DNA of 64,000 bases, taken from the NCBI GenBank assembly GCA_011037195.1, contig JAAEAF010000277.1, positions 434,001 to 498,000 on the forward strand, read 5' to 3'. A program made the position numbers and the translations under genes. Positions 54,563 through 64,000 of this stretch are shown piece after piece. Position 1 is the stretch's first letter; the number at the start of each line of letters is the position of its first letter. The stretch is from Triatoma infestans. Taxonomy: Eukaryota; Arthropoda; Insecta; Hemiptera; Reduviidae. The notes beneath the pieces are model-generated. The model saw only the letters and a list, made by a program, of their open reading frames with translations, had not been told where the DNA came from and did not search any database.

Positions 54563-55130
54563 ACCACAAAATGAAGCAGGCCACGACGGAAAATGTCTCT
54601 AATGTACACTACTATATGCCGCTGAGATTTGGACCTTGAATAAGGCTTTAAGAAAAAAGCTTCTAGTCACCGAGATGGATTTTTGGAGAAGGGCAGCACG
54701 AATATTAAGGCTTGAAAGAGTAATAAACGAAGAAATAAGAAAGAAAATGAACGTTTCAAAAAATGTGCTGCAAAAGGTGGAGGAAAAGATGCTTGTATGG
54801 TGCGGCCATGTAAAAAGAATGGAAGGTAGAAGGATGGCTAAAGACTGGGAAGCCGAGGGAAGAAGAAGAAGAAGGGCAGACCCAGTGAAAAGTGGATAGA
54901 TGGAGTCCGAGAAGGCCTCCACGATTACGGACTGAGAGAAGAGGATATCCGATAGATCCAGTTGGAGACTGAAATTAAAAGAAACATTCGGTTGAGGAAA
55001 ACATCAGCATTGAGGAACTCCTAAAAAAAAAAACAAAGAAAAGAAAGTTGTACGGACCCCCATTGGGGCTTTGTATAGCGTAGGGTTTCGCTCATCCACA
55101 CCGCCTAATAATCAAATAATAATAACAAGA

Positions 55131-55490
55131 CAGTGTCGTGTGAGATTTTTTAAATTTTGTTCTTGTTTTTATGATACTGATAGTATTTATAATTTTAGTA
55201 CGATAATTCGCCATTTATTATCAACGTTAATGTGTACAGGTTTATTCATTTAATACATGAAGTAGTATTTACCTTGAGGGCATTATAGCGTGTTGAAACT
55301 ATATTTGCTCTATTGCTAATCGGACAGATAAACTCTTTTGAGATTTCATGCAAATACAGTAATAATGTATGTATGTACATAATAAAACACGCTAGGTTCA
55401 TATACAAAGTGAAGTAGGTATATATAGGTGGAAACTTCATCTTATATCGTTATATTCTGCACTTGAAACTTTATTTGATATTCAAAGTTT
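55131..55490. other. AT-rich sequence, nothing identified
   Basis: No supported feature. Confidence 0.35.
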
Positions 55491-55494
55491 GTAA

Positions 55495-56450
55495 ATTTGT
55501 TAACTGCATGACAGTGTACTTGTCTGCTTTAGCAATTGGTCTGTATATGTTGTATGTGTGTTATGAACAAAACGTGTCGTAAACAAGTTTCAAGAATCTC
55601 AAACCGGAAATAACAAAACGGAATATCGTTTTGTTTCTTTAGTATCCGACAAAGATAGTTTTTGTCAGTCAAATACGTCAACCTAGACTGGGAAGCCGAG
55701 GGAAGAAGAAGAAGGGCAGACCCAGTGAAAAGTGGATAGATGGAATCAGTCCGAGAAAGTCTCTACGGTTACGGTCTAAGTGAGGAGAGGATATCCGGGA
55801 TAGATCCAGTTGGAGACTAAAATTAATGAGGGTTGAGGAAAACATCAGCATTGAGGGAACCCCCAAAAAAAGAAAAAAGTTGTATGGACCCACATTGGGG
55901 CTGTGTAGCGTAGGGATTCCTCCTCCCCACGGACGAATAATAGCATAATGATAACAAGAGAGGGTCGTGTCAGTGAACTTTATTAAAAGATTTTTTTTAT
56001 TTTTCATTTTTTCGTGATTTTCTCGAAAACGGCTCCAACGATTGATTGTCTTTAAAAGTTGTTTACCCTCTACACAAATACCAATCACTGTTATCTGAAA
56101 CGTTTCTCGGGCAAATTGATTTTGGGGGGAACCTGGTAGTACAGAAGCGTTATTCTGTCCTCTAAATTACCAACTTTAGTATACGGGTAATGGGATTTTA
56201 CCAACTACATAATATTAATACAAAGAACCATTGATACAATTCCAAATTGAAAAAATCTGTGTAGCGGAAGTACACTTTTTCACAATAGATTATTGAGTTT
56301 TTGGGAATTTTCTTGGAATTGGTTACAACGACTTTCTTTAAACTTAGAATGCGTATCATTTCTATCTGAAACATTTTTTTGAAAAAAAAATTGGTTTTAG
56401 AGAGGGTATAGAGGGGGTCTGTCAGTTAGTTTAAATTTAAATTTGCACAA
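55495..56450 (-). mobile_element. Family A copy split by an RTE-like 3' end
   Basis: Minus orientation. CAAACCGGAAATAACAAAAC (near 55598), TAACAAAACGGAATATCG, CAGTCAAATACGTCAACC, then the insertion. It resumes TTTTTTCGTGATTTTCTCG and GAAAACGGCTCCAACGATTG and continues to about 56450 with GTAGCGGAAGTACACTTT at 56262. Confidence 0.7.
55685..55965 (+). pseudogene. RTE-like 3' fragment
   Basis: Repeats 54845-55140 with small gaps: GACTGGGAAGCCGAGGGAAG, CCAGTGAAAAGTGGATAGAT, GGTTGAGGAAAACATCAGCA, TGGGGCTGTGTAGCGTAGGG and a tail ATGATAACAAG. Only the last codons and the 3' UTR are present, as in a strongly 5'-truncated insertion. Confidence 0.85.
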
Positions 56451-57055
56451 GCTTCTTAGTTTTGACATGCGCTCTACACCAGACCGCTCAGGTGTAGATA
56501 CAAGTAAAATCCCAGCCACCGGCTTATGGCCAGCCGAACTAACCAGTGTAAATTTGAATTTAACTTGAAATATTTCCTACAGAATAAATGTCTGGTTACT
56601 TTTATTTGAAACTTATTTTTGTCGAGAAAATTGATTGAAGGTAAGAAGATGTTCCACTTTTTCCCTTTCTAAATTCTGACTGGATTACCAAATAAATTCA
56701 TGTCACTCATTATTTATTTACATATTACTATATTGTTTCTTTTTATTTTATTGATACATCTGTTGTTATTGGCAAATCAACCATTGAACTGTTTGACATA
56801 TTTATTACATACGTAATTTGCATATAAATTAAATTGTTGAGGTTAATGAAAATTTGACACAAACAACTTGTTTACATGTATTTAGTTCATGTTCATTCTG
56901 AAATTGATTTAAATTTTTGTTGACTTTTTTAAATGTTTTTTTTTGTCTGTCTGTTTTACAAGAACAGTTACAACGAATAGTTATCTTGCTTTCATTGTCA
57001 CTCGCTCTGGATGTCATAAACAGTAGCAAAAACATTTATTTAAACAAAAAACAAC
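56451..57055. other. Mostly AT-rich; faint family A traces
   Basis: 56455-56600 has less AT-rich sequence (CATGCGCTCTACACCAGACC) and a TTTTATTTGAAACTTATTT trace near 56600. No gene. Confidence 0.35.
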
Positions 57056-57057
57056 AC

Positions 57058-57745
57058 ACAAAAATCTGGTATAAACCGCGCATGCTGACTGCAAATCTCG
57101 CAGTTCTAATTGGCAAATTTCCTACAAGTTTGAAATGTTTATTTGAATACTTAGTTTCACTTATCACCCGTCAGATGGTGCAGCAATACATTTTATAAAA
57201 ATGACGTTATAGAGTGAAGGAAGGTTAAATGAAAGAATTAAGCTTTTTTATATGAATGGTAGTAGTTGACCCACCAAGTAGTTCCATTGAAAGAGTAGTA
57301 CATTATTTTTGAAATAGCATTTTAGTGGAAAACTGAGATTCGCCGCTTTTTCCATAGAAACTTTGAAAATTAAATTTCCCTGCAAAAATCTTTCAATGGA
57401 TATGTGTGTGCATCTGTCAGTTAGTATGGGAAGTTCAAAGAAACTCTTTGGAACCATTTTCAAGATAATCGCTGAGAGAGAAAACTGATAAAAAATTCAT
57501 TCAGTACATTTGCACTTCTGGTTAATGGATTTTCACTGACACTTTCATGCCAGAGGCCCTATCGCTGATGGTGGATCAAGTTTGAACTAGTTGCGTTTCC
57601 ATTTATTTTTTTTTTTATACTCACATAGTGCCTCCAAAAACATTTCTTTCGCGTCAAAATATGTAGTAATTTCGAAAAAAAAAAAAAAAAAATTAATGCA
57701 ATGAAAAAAAAAATTCTGCATTAAATTTCCACCGACAAATTAGAA
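57058..57745 (+). mobile_element. Family A copy, hairpin end lost
   Basis: Plus orientation. AAAATCTGGTATAAACCGCG left end, TTTGCACTTCTGGTTAATGG near 57508, GGATCAAGTTTGAACTAG. It fades out in an A-run near 57675-57692. Confidence 0.6.
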
Positions 57746-58142
57746 GAGAGATCTTCAAATTGACCTCTTCACTTCTGATTTTAAGCATCTCTTATTACAC
57801 TCTTGGGCGGACGGGGGGCAGCGACATAATAAATTTTTTCTTTGAAGAATTCTTGATTCTTTTTGTTCAAATAATTGATAAATTGTCAATATATTTGTTG
57901 TCTAGTTTTCATTTTAGATGTTTCATAAATAGTAAATTTCATGAAATCTAAAAGTAGGAGGGTGTATGTTATACTAGTAATGGCATATTTTATTAAGGTC
58001 ACGTATATAAAAATGTAGATGGTAATGGGGCATGAAAAATGTTAGTTTAAAAAGGGTGTATATATATATATAAAGAAAATGTGTCGTTTCCCTACATCTT
58101 TCTATACTTTTGTACAAGAGAGTCCTATTTCATTCCAACCTT

Positions 58143-58176
<34 letters not shown>

Positions 58177-58255
58177 TGCTTCGCACTGAAAAAAAAAATT
58201 GCCCTGACATTTATTGGCACTTATTTCTGTAAAAAAAAAAAAAAAAAATTGTATA
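57746..58255. other. AT-rich with microsatellite
   Basis: CA tract at 58142-58168 and A-runs at 58189-58198 and 58231-58248. No gene. Confidence 0.4.
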
Positions 58256-58936
58256 TTTTGTTTACTTTCTATTACTGCTGCAGTAAAAGGAAGTATTGCG
58301 ATCGCGTCAAATTTATGAAATTCAATTTTCACCGGAAATATTTGTTTTGGACTTCCTTGAGTAAGAATTTTTTTGTTTTTTTTTAACGAATGGTTTATAT
58401 ATATATAAACAAAATTCGCAGGACTTCGTTTACTATTTGCATACATAAATACCGGTCACTTTTATTTGAAATATTTCCCTGGGCAAATTGATTTTTTATT
58501 TTGTGGTTCTGTGGGAACAGTGAGAGTTAAGCTTACCTAAAAAGTATTTCTTCAGTATAACATCTATGGTACTACCACTTAGGTAATATTAATATACATT
58601 TGAACCCTTAGTAGAATTACAAATTTGAAGAAAATCGGTTAACTGGTGGAAGTACGACTTTATAAGTTTTTGCGTTTTTTGAAATTTTCTCAAAATCGAT
58701 ACCATTGGTTTTCTTCTTTGAACTTGGAATCCTAACTGCACAGGTATAAAAACCTATCACTGCTATTTGAAACATTTTTCTGTAAAAATTGCTTTAGAAG
58801 GTTTTTATTTGCAAAATCTGTGACGTTACATTACAAATGATAAATTTTAGTTTGTGCAGTGTTTGGCTCTATTTTTTTTTGGATTACAGTGTGTTTCATA
58901 CAGTACGTACCTGCCAGCTGGGCCAGTCTATACATA

Positions 58937-60036
58937 CAGGGTGTCCCATTTAAACGGGCCACTTTTGAAATAACTCTTAAACGAAGCAAGATATCTAATA
59001 AGTGAACATAACGTTTGTTGAAGTATTTTCTCTCTAGTTTATGATGGTGTTAATGTTATTTGATTTTATTGCCACCTTACACATTAAATCGGTGGTTGAA
59101 AGTGGCGATTTCCTTTTGACCCCCCACTTTTTACTACTTTATTGGAAACTATTAATGAAATGAAGAAAAAAGCCGTTAATTTCACTTCAATATTTCAAAC
59201 CGTTGGCGAGATATTCAATCATAAAGATTCAATTTTCGTCGTTTTTTTCCTATTTCTCTTTTTCATAAACTAAAATTAAAAGCGGATTTTCTTATTAATT
59301 TCGAATAAATAAGAGGATTCAAATGCTGTTAAAACTTGAAAGCTATTTCAAAACCATAAGTGACTTAAAAATTAGGTAAAACATCATTAAAATAAAACAA
59401 TTTTCCAGTTTATTCACAAAAATCGATAAAAAATATATCCTATTTATTCAAAATGACTTCCTCGGCTTAAACGGCACAAGGGCAGTCGCTGCCCAACATA
59501 TGAAGTTGCTAATCGTATCATGTCTAAGCAGGTTTGGATTAAGTCTTCTCTAGGTGCTTCTGGAGTTGTTGGTTTCTTCGTATAAATTTTTTCTTTGAGA
59601 CATCGCCAAAGAAAAGATCAAGAGGGTTTAAATCTGGCGATCTGGAAGGCCAGCTTGCGGGTCCCATTCTCCCGCTCCAGCTTTTAATGTTAGTTTACGA
59701 AACAGAAAAATAGGAAAAAAAACGACGAAAATTGAATCTTTATGATATCTCGGCAGCGGTTTGAAATACTGAAGTGAAATTAACGGCATTTTTCTTCATT
59801 TCATTAGTAGTTTTCAATATCAATCTTCAATTCATTGATAGTAGTAAAAAGTGGAGGTCAAGGAAATCGCCACATTCAGCCACTGATTTAAGGAATAAGA
59901 CGGCAATAAAATCAAAAACATTAACACCATTATAAACTAGAGCGAAATTACTTCAACAAACGTCATATTCAGTTTTTAGATATCTTGCTTCGTTTAAGAA
60001 TTATTTCAAAAGTGGCCCGTTTAATGGGACACCCTG
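58937..60036 (-). mobile_element. Mariner-like element with about 345-bp terminal inverted repeats
   Basis: Starts CAGGGTGTCCCATTTAAACG and ends with the inverse, CGTTTAATGGGACACCCTG (one T fewer). Arms 58937-59285 and 59690-60036 remain aligned over their whole length with some indels. A TA precedes the left end; the right end is followed by TTA, so the target duplication is TA at best with one changed base. Between the arms is only the rest of a transposase gene. The element is about 1.1 kb, so it is a deletion derivative. Confidence 0.85.
59455..59690 (-). pseudogene. Transposase C-terminal remnant
   Basis: Minus strand from about 59690 downwards: SGRMGPASWPSRSPDLNPLD then LFFGDVSKKKFIRRNQQ. 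SPDLNPLD holds the third catalytic aspartate region, in a context (ASWPSRSPDLNPLDLFF) close to the 6116-7949 element's VAWPARSPDLTPLDFF. Stops follow. The N-terminal two-thirds are absent. Confidence 0.7.
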
Positions 60037-60460
60037 TTATGCACCCTATCATCTTCTATACTTTTTTATGGTACTTTTATTTTAAATTTCTCGAAAGCGA
60101 CTTTGAAAATTGCTTTAAACTTGGAATACTTACAACAGTGAAGCAAATAAAAGTGAACCTTTTATTAGAAACATTTTTCTGGGAGGAAATAACCTTCTGG
60201 GGGGTCTGGGGAAATCTTGTAAAGTTCAGGTTTGTAGAGAGCGCTGCCTTTTCTAGACTACAAAGTAATGTAATCATACTGTTATGTGTTTATATGCAGA
60301 TAACCAACTTAAATGTTCAACCAGTACTGTATTTGTTTGTTAGGGTCACTTTAAGTGGAAATTCCTAAGTATGTCAATAATGGTTATTAAATGAAAGTAA
60401 TTTTGTGAGTTTGGTAACATAATATCATGCGAGTGTTTCACAATATATATTGTTTGTATT

Positions 60461-60755
60461 TAATGGTAAGAGAGAGTATTGTGGGATCAATACAATAAAG
60501 TAATATAAATTTGGCTTTGAGACCAGTTTATCTAGTCAGTTATAATAATATTATCCATGTTTATTGATCAGTAAGCAGCAGTACGTTCGTTACATCCCAC
60601 TCACAACATGTTTACATCTTTCACTTCTACAACCCTCTCTTTCTTGTTTTTCCTGTCATCCAGCTTTCTTTTCTTATGGAATTATAAGTAGACAAAGAGC
60701 CAGGAGCTCTGGTTCGATCTTCAGGAGATCTATGATTGCTGATCTTCTAGTACTA
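60461..60755. other. Unassigned sequence
   Basis: Moderately complex, with no gene or repeat that I recognise. Confidence 0.35.
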
Positions 60756-60757
60756 CT

Positions 60758-60901
60758 AAAAGAGGACATAATTCAATTATTTTTATCACACAATCAGAAT
60801 TTGAAGTTTTGATTGGAAAAATATGTTTTGTGGTCCCCTGAGTATAAGAAAATAGTTCTTTACGAATTGTGTGTGTATGTATGTGTGGTGGTGGTGGTGG
60901 T

Positions 60902-60943
<42 letters not shown>

Positions 60944-61085
60944 AGAATATCTTAAAAATGAAAAAGTCGCAGCAAATATTCCTTTTAGGTATATTACCGA
61001 TCAGAAGTGCCAGAAATTTATTTTTTGCGATTTTCTAAAAACTTGTTATATATATATATCCGTACCCACACATACACAACCACAC
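60758..61085 (-). mobile_element. Family A fragment
   Basis: Minus orientation. GTTTTGATTGGAAAAATATG, GTGGTCCCCTGAGTATAAG, a TG tract, AAATGAAAAAGTCGCAGC, GATCAGAAGTGCCAG near 61000. Cut by the retrotransposon that follows. Confidence 0.65.
60882..60941. repeat. TGG/TG microsatellite
   Basis: Six or so TGG units followed by about 19 TG units, at the family A microsatellite position. Confidence 0.95.
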
Positions 61086-61168
61086 ACACAAGAATAGAAT
61101 AGAAGGGGGGGGGGGAGCCTCATTCCACTGCGACCTACAAATTGAGGTCTCTTGTGGATCCCCTTAAG

Positions 61169-61350
61169 TTACAGAACAGCCCCCAGCTTTGCCCTCCTAA
61201 TCAATCCTAGCAAAGCTGAGAGCGGCTCCGTCATGAAGCTTTCAGCTTCGGGATTGCCCGTTTCCAATTGAAGAAACCTAATCCTCGCCAGGCCGGCGCA
61301 CTCAACAAAGGATGTGCGCCGGGGTCTCCTCCTCTACCTTGCAGAATCGG
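61169..61350 (-). pseudogene. Cys/His knuckle and C-terminal tail of the retrotransposon protein
   Basis: Minus strand: CRFCKVEEETPAHILC, then, after a one-base shift, ECAGLARIRFLQLETG and LLGLIRRAKLGAVL followed by TAA at 61169-61171. CX2C...HX3C is the knuckle that follows RNase H in this group. It is separated from RNase H by a frameshift near 61360. Confidence 0.75.
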
Positions 61351-61359
61351 CATACCGCA

Positions 61360-61950
61360 CTATCCCGCAAGTTGTAGGAGGTGCATGTGTCTATTCAGCC
61401 TACAATGCCCTGTTAGTAGACCCACAATTAACCTTATATCCCTTCGGGTCTGGCTCAGTAGGTCTCTGGTAAATTTAGGCAAATGTCTTTTAATGAAGAG
61501 CTTTGCCTGCCTCTGTCCTGGTGTTCCCTCCCACCAACGCAGACGCTGATCTTCTATCCAACCCCTGATAGAAGTTTGGATGAGACTCCTGGACAAGCCG
61601 CAGAAGGGTTCGGGGCCTATAAAGGTATCCTGCGAACCCTCCCTCGCTAGGGCATCCGCCCTCTCATTGCCCAGGAACCCCGCATGTCCCGGCACCCAGG
61701 CGAGTGTCAGTTTATTCCGAGTACCCACCTCGGTGAGGGCAAGTAGGCAGTCCCACACCAGTCTTGAGACTATTTGGTGTGAGGAAAGTGCCTTTAGGGC
61801 TGCCTGACTGTCGGAGTATATGGCCACTCTTCTACCCACTATCCTTTGCCTTATAATCTCCCTAGCGCAGAGTTGTAACGCCACGACTTCAGCTTGAACG
61901 ACCGTGGCGTACTTCCCTAGGCTGGCCTTAATTTTAACTTTAGGCCTGCC
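61360..61950 (-). pseudogene. RNase H domain of the retrotransposon protein
   Basis: Degrades the RNA of the RNA/DNA hybrid during retrotransposition. SDSQAALKAL carries the catalytic Asp, and WVPGHAGFLGNERADALARE (about 61650-61710) the C-terminal His/Asp motif. FIGPEPFCGLSRSLIQTSIR and LIVGLLTGHCRLNRHMHLLQ follow, as in the truncated copies at 22985 and 49681. The first motif (WYTDGSK) lies in the preceding frame near 62010, with a frameshift at about 61955. Confidence 0.85.
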
Positions 61951-62987
61951 CCCGTAGACCTCGGCTCCAACCCAGTCGGAGTTTTGGATCCATCTGTGTA
62001 CCAGATCGAGTTACCGAAGAGGGGTGGGTCACAGCCCCATTCGCCTCTGCTCGGTATAACAATATGGAAGTTCCTTTCGAAGAAATACTTAGGAACCATC
62101 CTATCCGTTGGCATCCCCAGAAGATAGTCCACATTGATTTCCTCGATCAACCTCTGGTTATTACAATCATGCCTAGAGGTGATGGGAGGCGGCCCCTGCA
62201 GGAGCCTATGTATTCCCATTCTGGCTTCGCCTAGAACGAGAATGTGTAATGGTGGCAGATTGAGGAGGACTTCCAACGCCGCAGTCGGGGTGGTCTTCAT
62301 GGCCCCCGTGGAACCCAGGCATGCTCGCCTTTGGATCCCACCAAGCCTTTCCACTGCCCCCTTCTGCAACGTTTTGGTCCACCAAACTACCGACCCATAT
62401 GTAACCATGGGTCTGATGATCCTGGTGTAGATCCATAGTGACAAACTTGGGCGCAAGCCCCAGTTTCTCCCACAAAGCCGTCTGCATCTATTAAATGACG
62501 CATCGGCTCTGTGAGAAATTTTGTCAATGTGTTGATTGCAAGTGAGTCTTCGGTCGAAAGTAACACCAAGGTACTTAGCCTCCGTCGCAAATGGAATCAG
62601 GGTGTGCCCAAGTAATGGAGGCCTAAGGCCTTCCAACTTGTGGCGCAATGTGAAAGGAACTATTACGGCTTTGTGGGGGTTTATGGACAAGTCCTCCTCC
62701 CTACACCAGTTCCTAACCAGGTTTAGAACTGCTTGCACCCGCTCTGCAATCGTAGTAGGGTATTTGCCTCTTACCACGATCGGCAAATCATCTGCGTAGC
62801 CTAGACAGTCAAAGCCATCCGCAGATAGTTGGTGGAGGAGGTCATCAACGACCAAAGTCCACATCAGAGGGGGCAATACCCCTCCCTGTGGACACCCCCT
62901 TCCTACTTTTACCCTAAGGGTGGTCTGGCCTATTGTCGAAATGTTAATTCGATTACTTAGGCCAGACTCCATCCAGCCGCCTAACAC
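61917..62987 (-). pseudogene. Reverse transcriptase, palm and thumb part
   Basis: Uninterrupted frame of 356 codons. GCPQGGVLPPLMWTLVVDDLL (about 62840-62900), GYADDLPIVV (catalytic YADD, about 62785-62812), EAKYLGVTFDRRL (about 62540-62580), then the thumb with HADASF-like and IQRRACLGSTGAMKTTPTAALE, and finally IWYTDGSK, the start of RNase H. The residues of the YADD box are intact. It is separated from the upstream part by a frameshift at about 62995-63045. Confidence 0.88.
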
Positions 62988-63039
62988 TGCTGGTACTCCT
63001 CTTTTATGGAGAGAGTTGATGACCGAGGTGCGCGATACA

Positions 63040-64000
63040 TTATTGAACGTCCAAAAAGGTGGCTACCGCAATTTCCTTGTCCTCCAAGGTTTTTGATAGC
63101 AGCCTGTTAAGATCATCCAGTGCGGCCTCAGCCAACCTACCTAGTTGATAAGCGTATTGGCGGGCACTTAGGGGGTTTACACACAAGACCTCATCCTTAA
63201 TATATCTGTCCACCAACCTTTCCAGAGCTTTGCTCAGGAAAGAGGTTAGGCTAATCGGTCTATACGAGCCTGGCGTAAGGTCAGACACTCTACCCACCTT
63301 GGGGAGGTAGAGCACCTTGACCTCACGCCACGGTACCGGCGTATATCTTCGGGCTATGTATGCCCTAAAGATTCTACACAGGTATCGTAAAAGAATATCT
63401 AGTCCTTTTTGTAAAAGGACCGGGTAAATCCCATCCGTCCCAGGAGATTTGAAAGGTAGGGATTTGTTGATGGCCCACCTGACTTTGCTTGGCCTTGTTA
63501 TGAGAGTGGCGAGTTTCCAGTCCTCTGGGGATGGTCTAATGAGCCTTTCCCCAGGGATCCCCGCCACCTCTGGGCCTGCAAGTCGGGATGAGCCTGGAAA
63601 GTGCGTCTCCGCGAGGAGCTCTAAGCTTTCCTCTTCGGAGACAGTGAAGGTTCCATCCCCCTTTCGGAGGAACCCCACTTCCTTCGCAGTACCGTCTTTG
63701 GCCAACGCTCTGTGGATTCTGGCGCACGAGGGTGAGTCCTCAATCTCCTCGCAAAACCGCCTCCACGAACGTCTTTTGGCCTTCCTAATTTCTTTATTGT
63801 ACTGCGTGAGGGCATTCCGATAGACGGTCCAGTTCTGGGTAACTTTGGCCCTGTTGAACAATTTCCTCACCTCGGCCCTCAATTTCTCGAGGTGATTGTT
63901 CCACCAGACCGTCTTTCCTCTCTGTGGTCTTGACCTTACCGGACAGTTTTCTTGGAAGGCAGTGGCTATCGCCTCCTGCACCTCCTCTACCGTCCGCTCA
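63040..64000 (-). pseudogene. Reverse transcriptase, fingers part, open to the window edge
   Basis: The frame is open from the edge to a stop at 63040-63042. It begins with the basic linker (KTVWWNNHLEKLRAEVRKLF; RKAKRRSWRRFCEEIE), then SPGTDGIYPVLLQ, VKVLYLPKVGR, SYRPISLTSFLSKALERLVD and the region ending ATFLDV just where the first catalytic Asp motif lies. Directly after it about ten bases appear to be missing relative to the usual motif, which shifts the frame. The element is therefore dead in this copy, although both long frames are well kept, suggesting a fairly recent insertion. Confidence 0.85.

Larger units (their letters stand above)
54282..54600. mobile_element. Hairpin element with 13-bp target duplication
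   Basis: 319 bp bounded by AATGTACACTACT at 54269-54281 and 54601-54613. Two arms of about 135 bp (54311-54446 and 54464-54600) are inverse copies meeting at GTTACTCCGGAG, with two or three differences. A single-stranded lead of about 29 bases (TTGTTGTGGTGGTTGGTTCC...) remains on the left. Each arm has a hammerhead-like core. The same sequence exists as a single copy at 31448-31621. No coding frame belongs to it. Confidence 0.9.
53930..55130 (+). pseudogene. RTE-like reverse transcriptase, 5'-truncated and interrupted
   Basis: Copies RNA into DNA when intact. The frame starts downstream of the catalytic YADD region with QIAQDREDIEYMMRKLIEAY (about 53945-54005), then EDIKIPRVEQFKYLGSVIS (about 54077-54130), the thumb segment typical of RTE/BovB-like insect elements. 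The 54282-54600 hairpin element splits it after SSLVQCTLL. It resumes at 54614 with AEIWTLNKALRKKLLVTEMD and continues to KVEEKMLVWCGHVKRMEGRRMAKDW (about 54775-54850) and EGRRRRRADPVKSG. Stops and a frameshift occur. The 3' UTR ends near AATAATAACAAG (55120-55131) and recurs at 55685-55965. Confidence 0.82.
58260..60460 (-). mobile_element. Family A copy split by a mariner-like element
   Basis: Minus orientation. Hairpin end TTTACTTTCTATTACTGCTG and CAGTAAAAGGAAGT at 58260-58293, ATTTTCACCGGAAATATTTG, GAAGAAAATCGGTTAACTGG near 58625. Interrupted at 58937-60036, then TTTTATTAGAAACATTTTTC near 60158 and the terminus ATGCGAGTGTTTCACA at about 60427. Confidence 0.7.
61085..64000 (-). mobile_element. 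I/LOA-like non-LTR retrotransposon, 3' half, runs off the window
   Basis: GC-richer than everything else here. On the minus strand it contains, in order, the end of the linker after the endonuclease, reverse transcriptase, RNase H, a Cys/His knuckle and a 3' UTR ending near a C-run (G-run at 61106-61118 on +). The 5' part including the endonuclease would lie beyond 64000. Presence of RNase H points to the I/LOA side of the tree rather than Jockey or RTE; the exact clade needs a phylogeny. It is inserted in the family A fragment 60758-61085. Confidence 0.85.

Noticed and set aside
54287..54574. 95-codon frame across the hairpin
   Set aside because: A palindrome read through; it translates the repeat and its inverse.
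54599..54922. 107-codon minus-strand frame
   Set aside because: Antisense shadow of the reverse transcriptase remnant.
55678..56088. 136-codon minus-strand frame
   Set aside because: Antisense to the RTE-like 3' UTR fragment and family A; no domain.
61268..63823. Several plus-strand frames
   Set aside because: Antisense to the GC-rich retrotransposon coding region on the minus strand.
61085..64000. Bacterial contamination suggested by GC-rich coding block
   Set aside because: The proteins are reverse transcriptase and RNase H of a eukaryotic non-LTR retrotransposon, and related fragments occur elsewhere in the AT-rich part.

Overview
This is an AT-rich eukaryotic window that consists almost entirely of old, nested mobile elements. 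I see no intact host gene, no tRNA or rRNA, and no bacterial-type operon. The mix of elements suggests an arthropod, most likely an insect: a Tc1/mariner-type transposase flanked by TA, non-LTR retrotransposons with a C-terminal RNase H and a cysteine/histidine knuckle, an RTE-like reverse transcriptase, and very many CA/TG microsatellites. The species cannot be fixed from the sequence.

The dominant component is one dispersed repeat, called here family A. I place more than 40 full, partial or fragmentary copies in both orientations, adding up to over 20 kb by my reading. A complete copy (for example 38890-39896) is about 1 kb. It starts with a conserved end that carries a small GTGTGA/TCACAC hairpin followed by ACTTTCTCTTACT. 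It ends with AGTAAGAGAAAGT, the exact inverse of that 13-mer, and this second end is itself a hairpin (ACTTCCTCTTACT, three bases, AGTAAGAGAAAGT). Inside are about 295-bp tandem modules, each opening with CACTTCCGGT, and often a CA/TG microsatellite at a fixed place. No protein is encoded. In this annotation + means reading from the GTGTGA-hairpin end to the double-hairpin end. Subterminal 13-mers, hairpin, internal tandem repeats and a central microsatellite recall the Helentron-derived HINE/DINE-1 architecture, but that is inference.

Second layer: other elements have landed inside family A copies. Clear cases are a 5'-truncated RNase H retrotransposon at 22985-23732 (10-bp target duplication), another at 49681-50110 (10-bp duplication), a short repeat at 31448-31621 (7-bp duplication), a minus-strand fragment at about 18711-18984, and a mariner-like element with roughly 345-bp terminal inverted repeats at 58937-60036. 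A separate mariner-like element with a broken transposase lies at 6116-7949. An RTE-like reverse transcriptase remnant (53930-55130) is itself interrupted by a hairpin element at 54282-54600 with a 13-bp target duplication. The right end (61085-64000, minus strand) is the 3' half of a larger I/LOA-like non-LTR retrotransposon that runs out of the window; it has several frameshifts.

Third layer: at least six loci (3.1-3.5, 20.6, 31.5, 38.1/38.6, 51.6 and 54.4/54.5 kb) carry a CTGANGA-hairpin-GAAAC-(ACGT or ACCGGT) motif that resembles the hammerhead ribozymes of Penelope-like elements. Several sit in head-to-head or tail-to-tail inverted repeats, including a 651-bp palindrome at 38029-38679. 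I regard these as the most interesting signal in the window, together with the architecture of family A.

The one stretch that might be host coding sequence is a short, GC-richer minus-strand reading frame at 27822-28018. It is not recognised and is only a candidate. The remaining spaces are AT-rich unique or decayed sequence in which I see nothing nameable.
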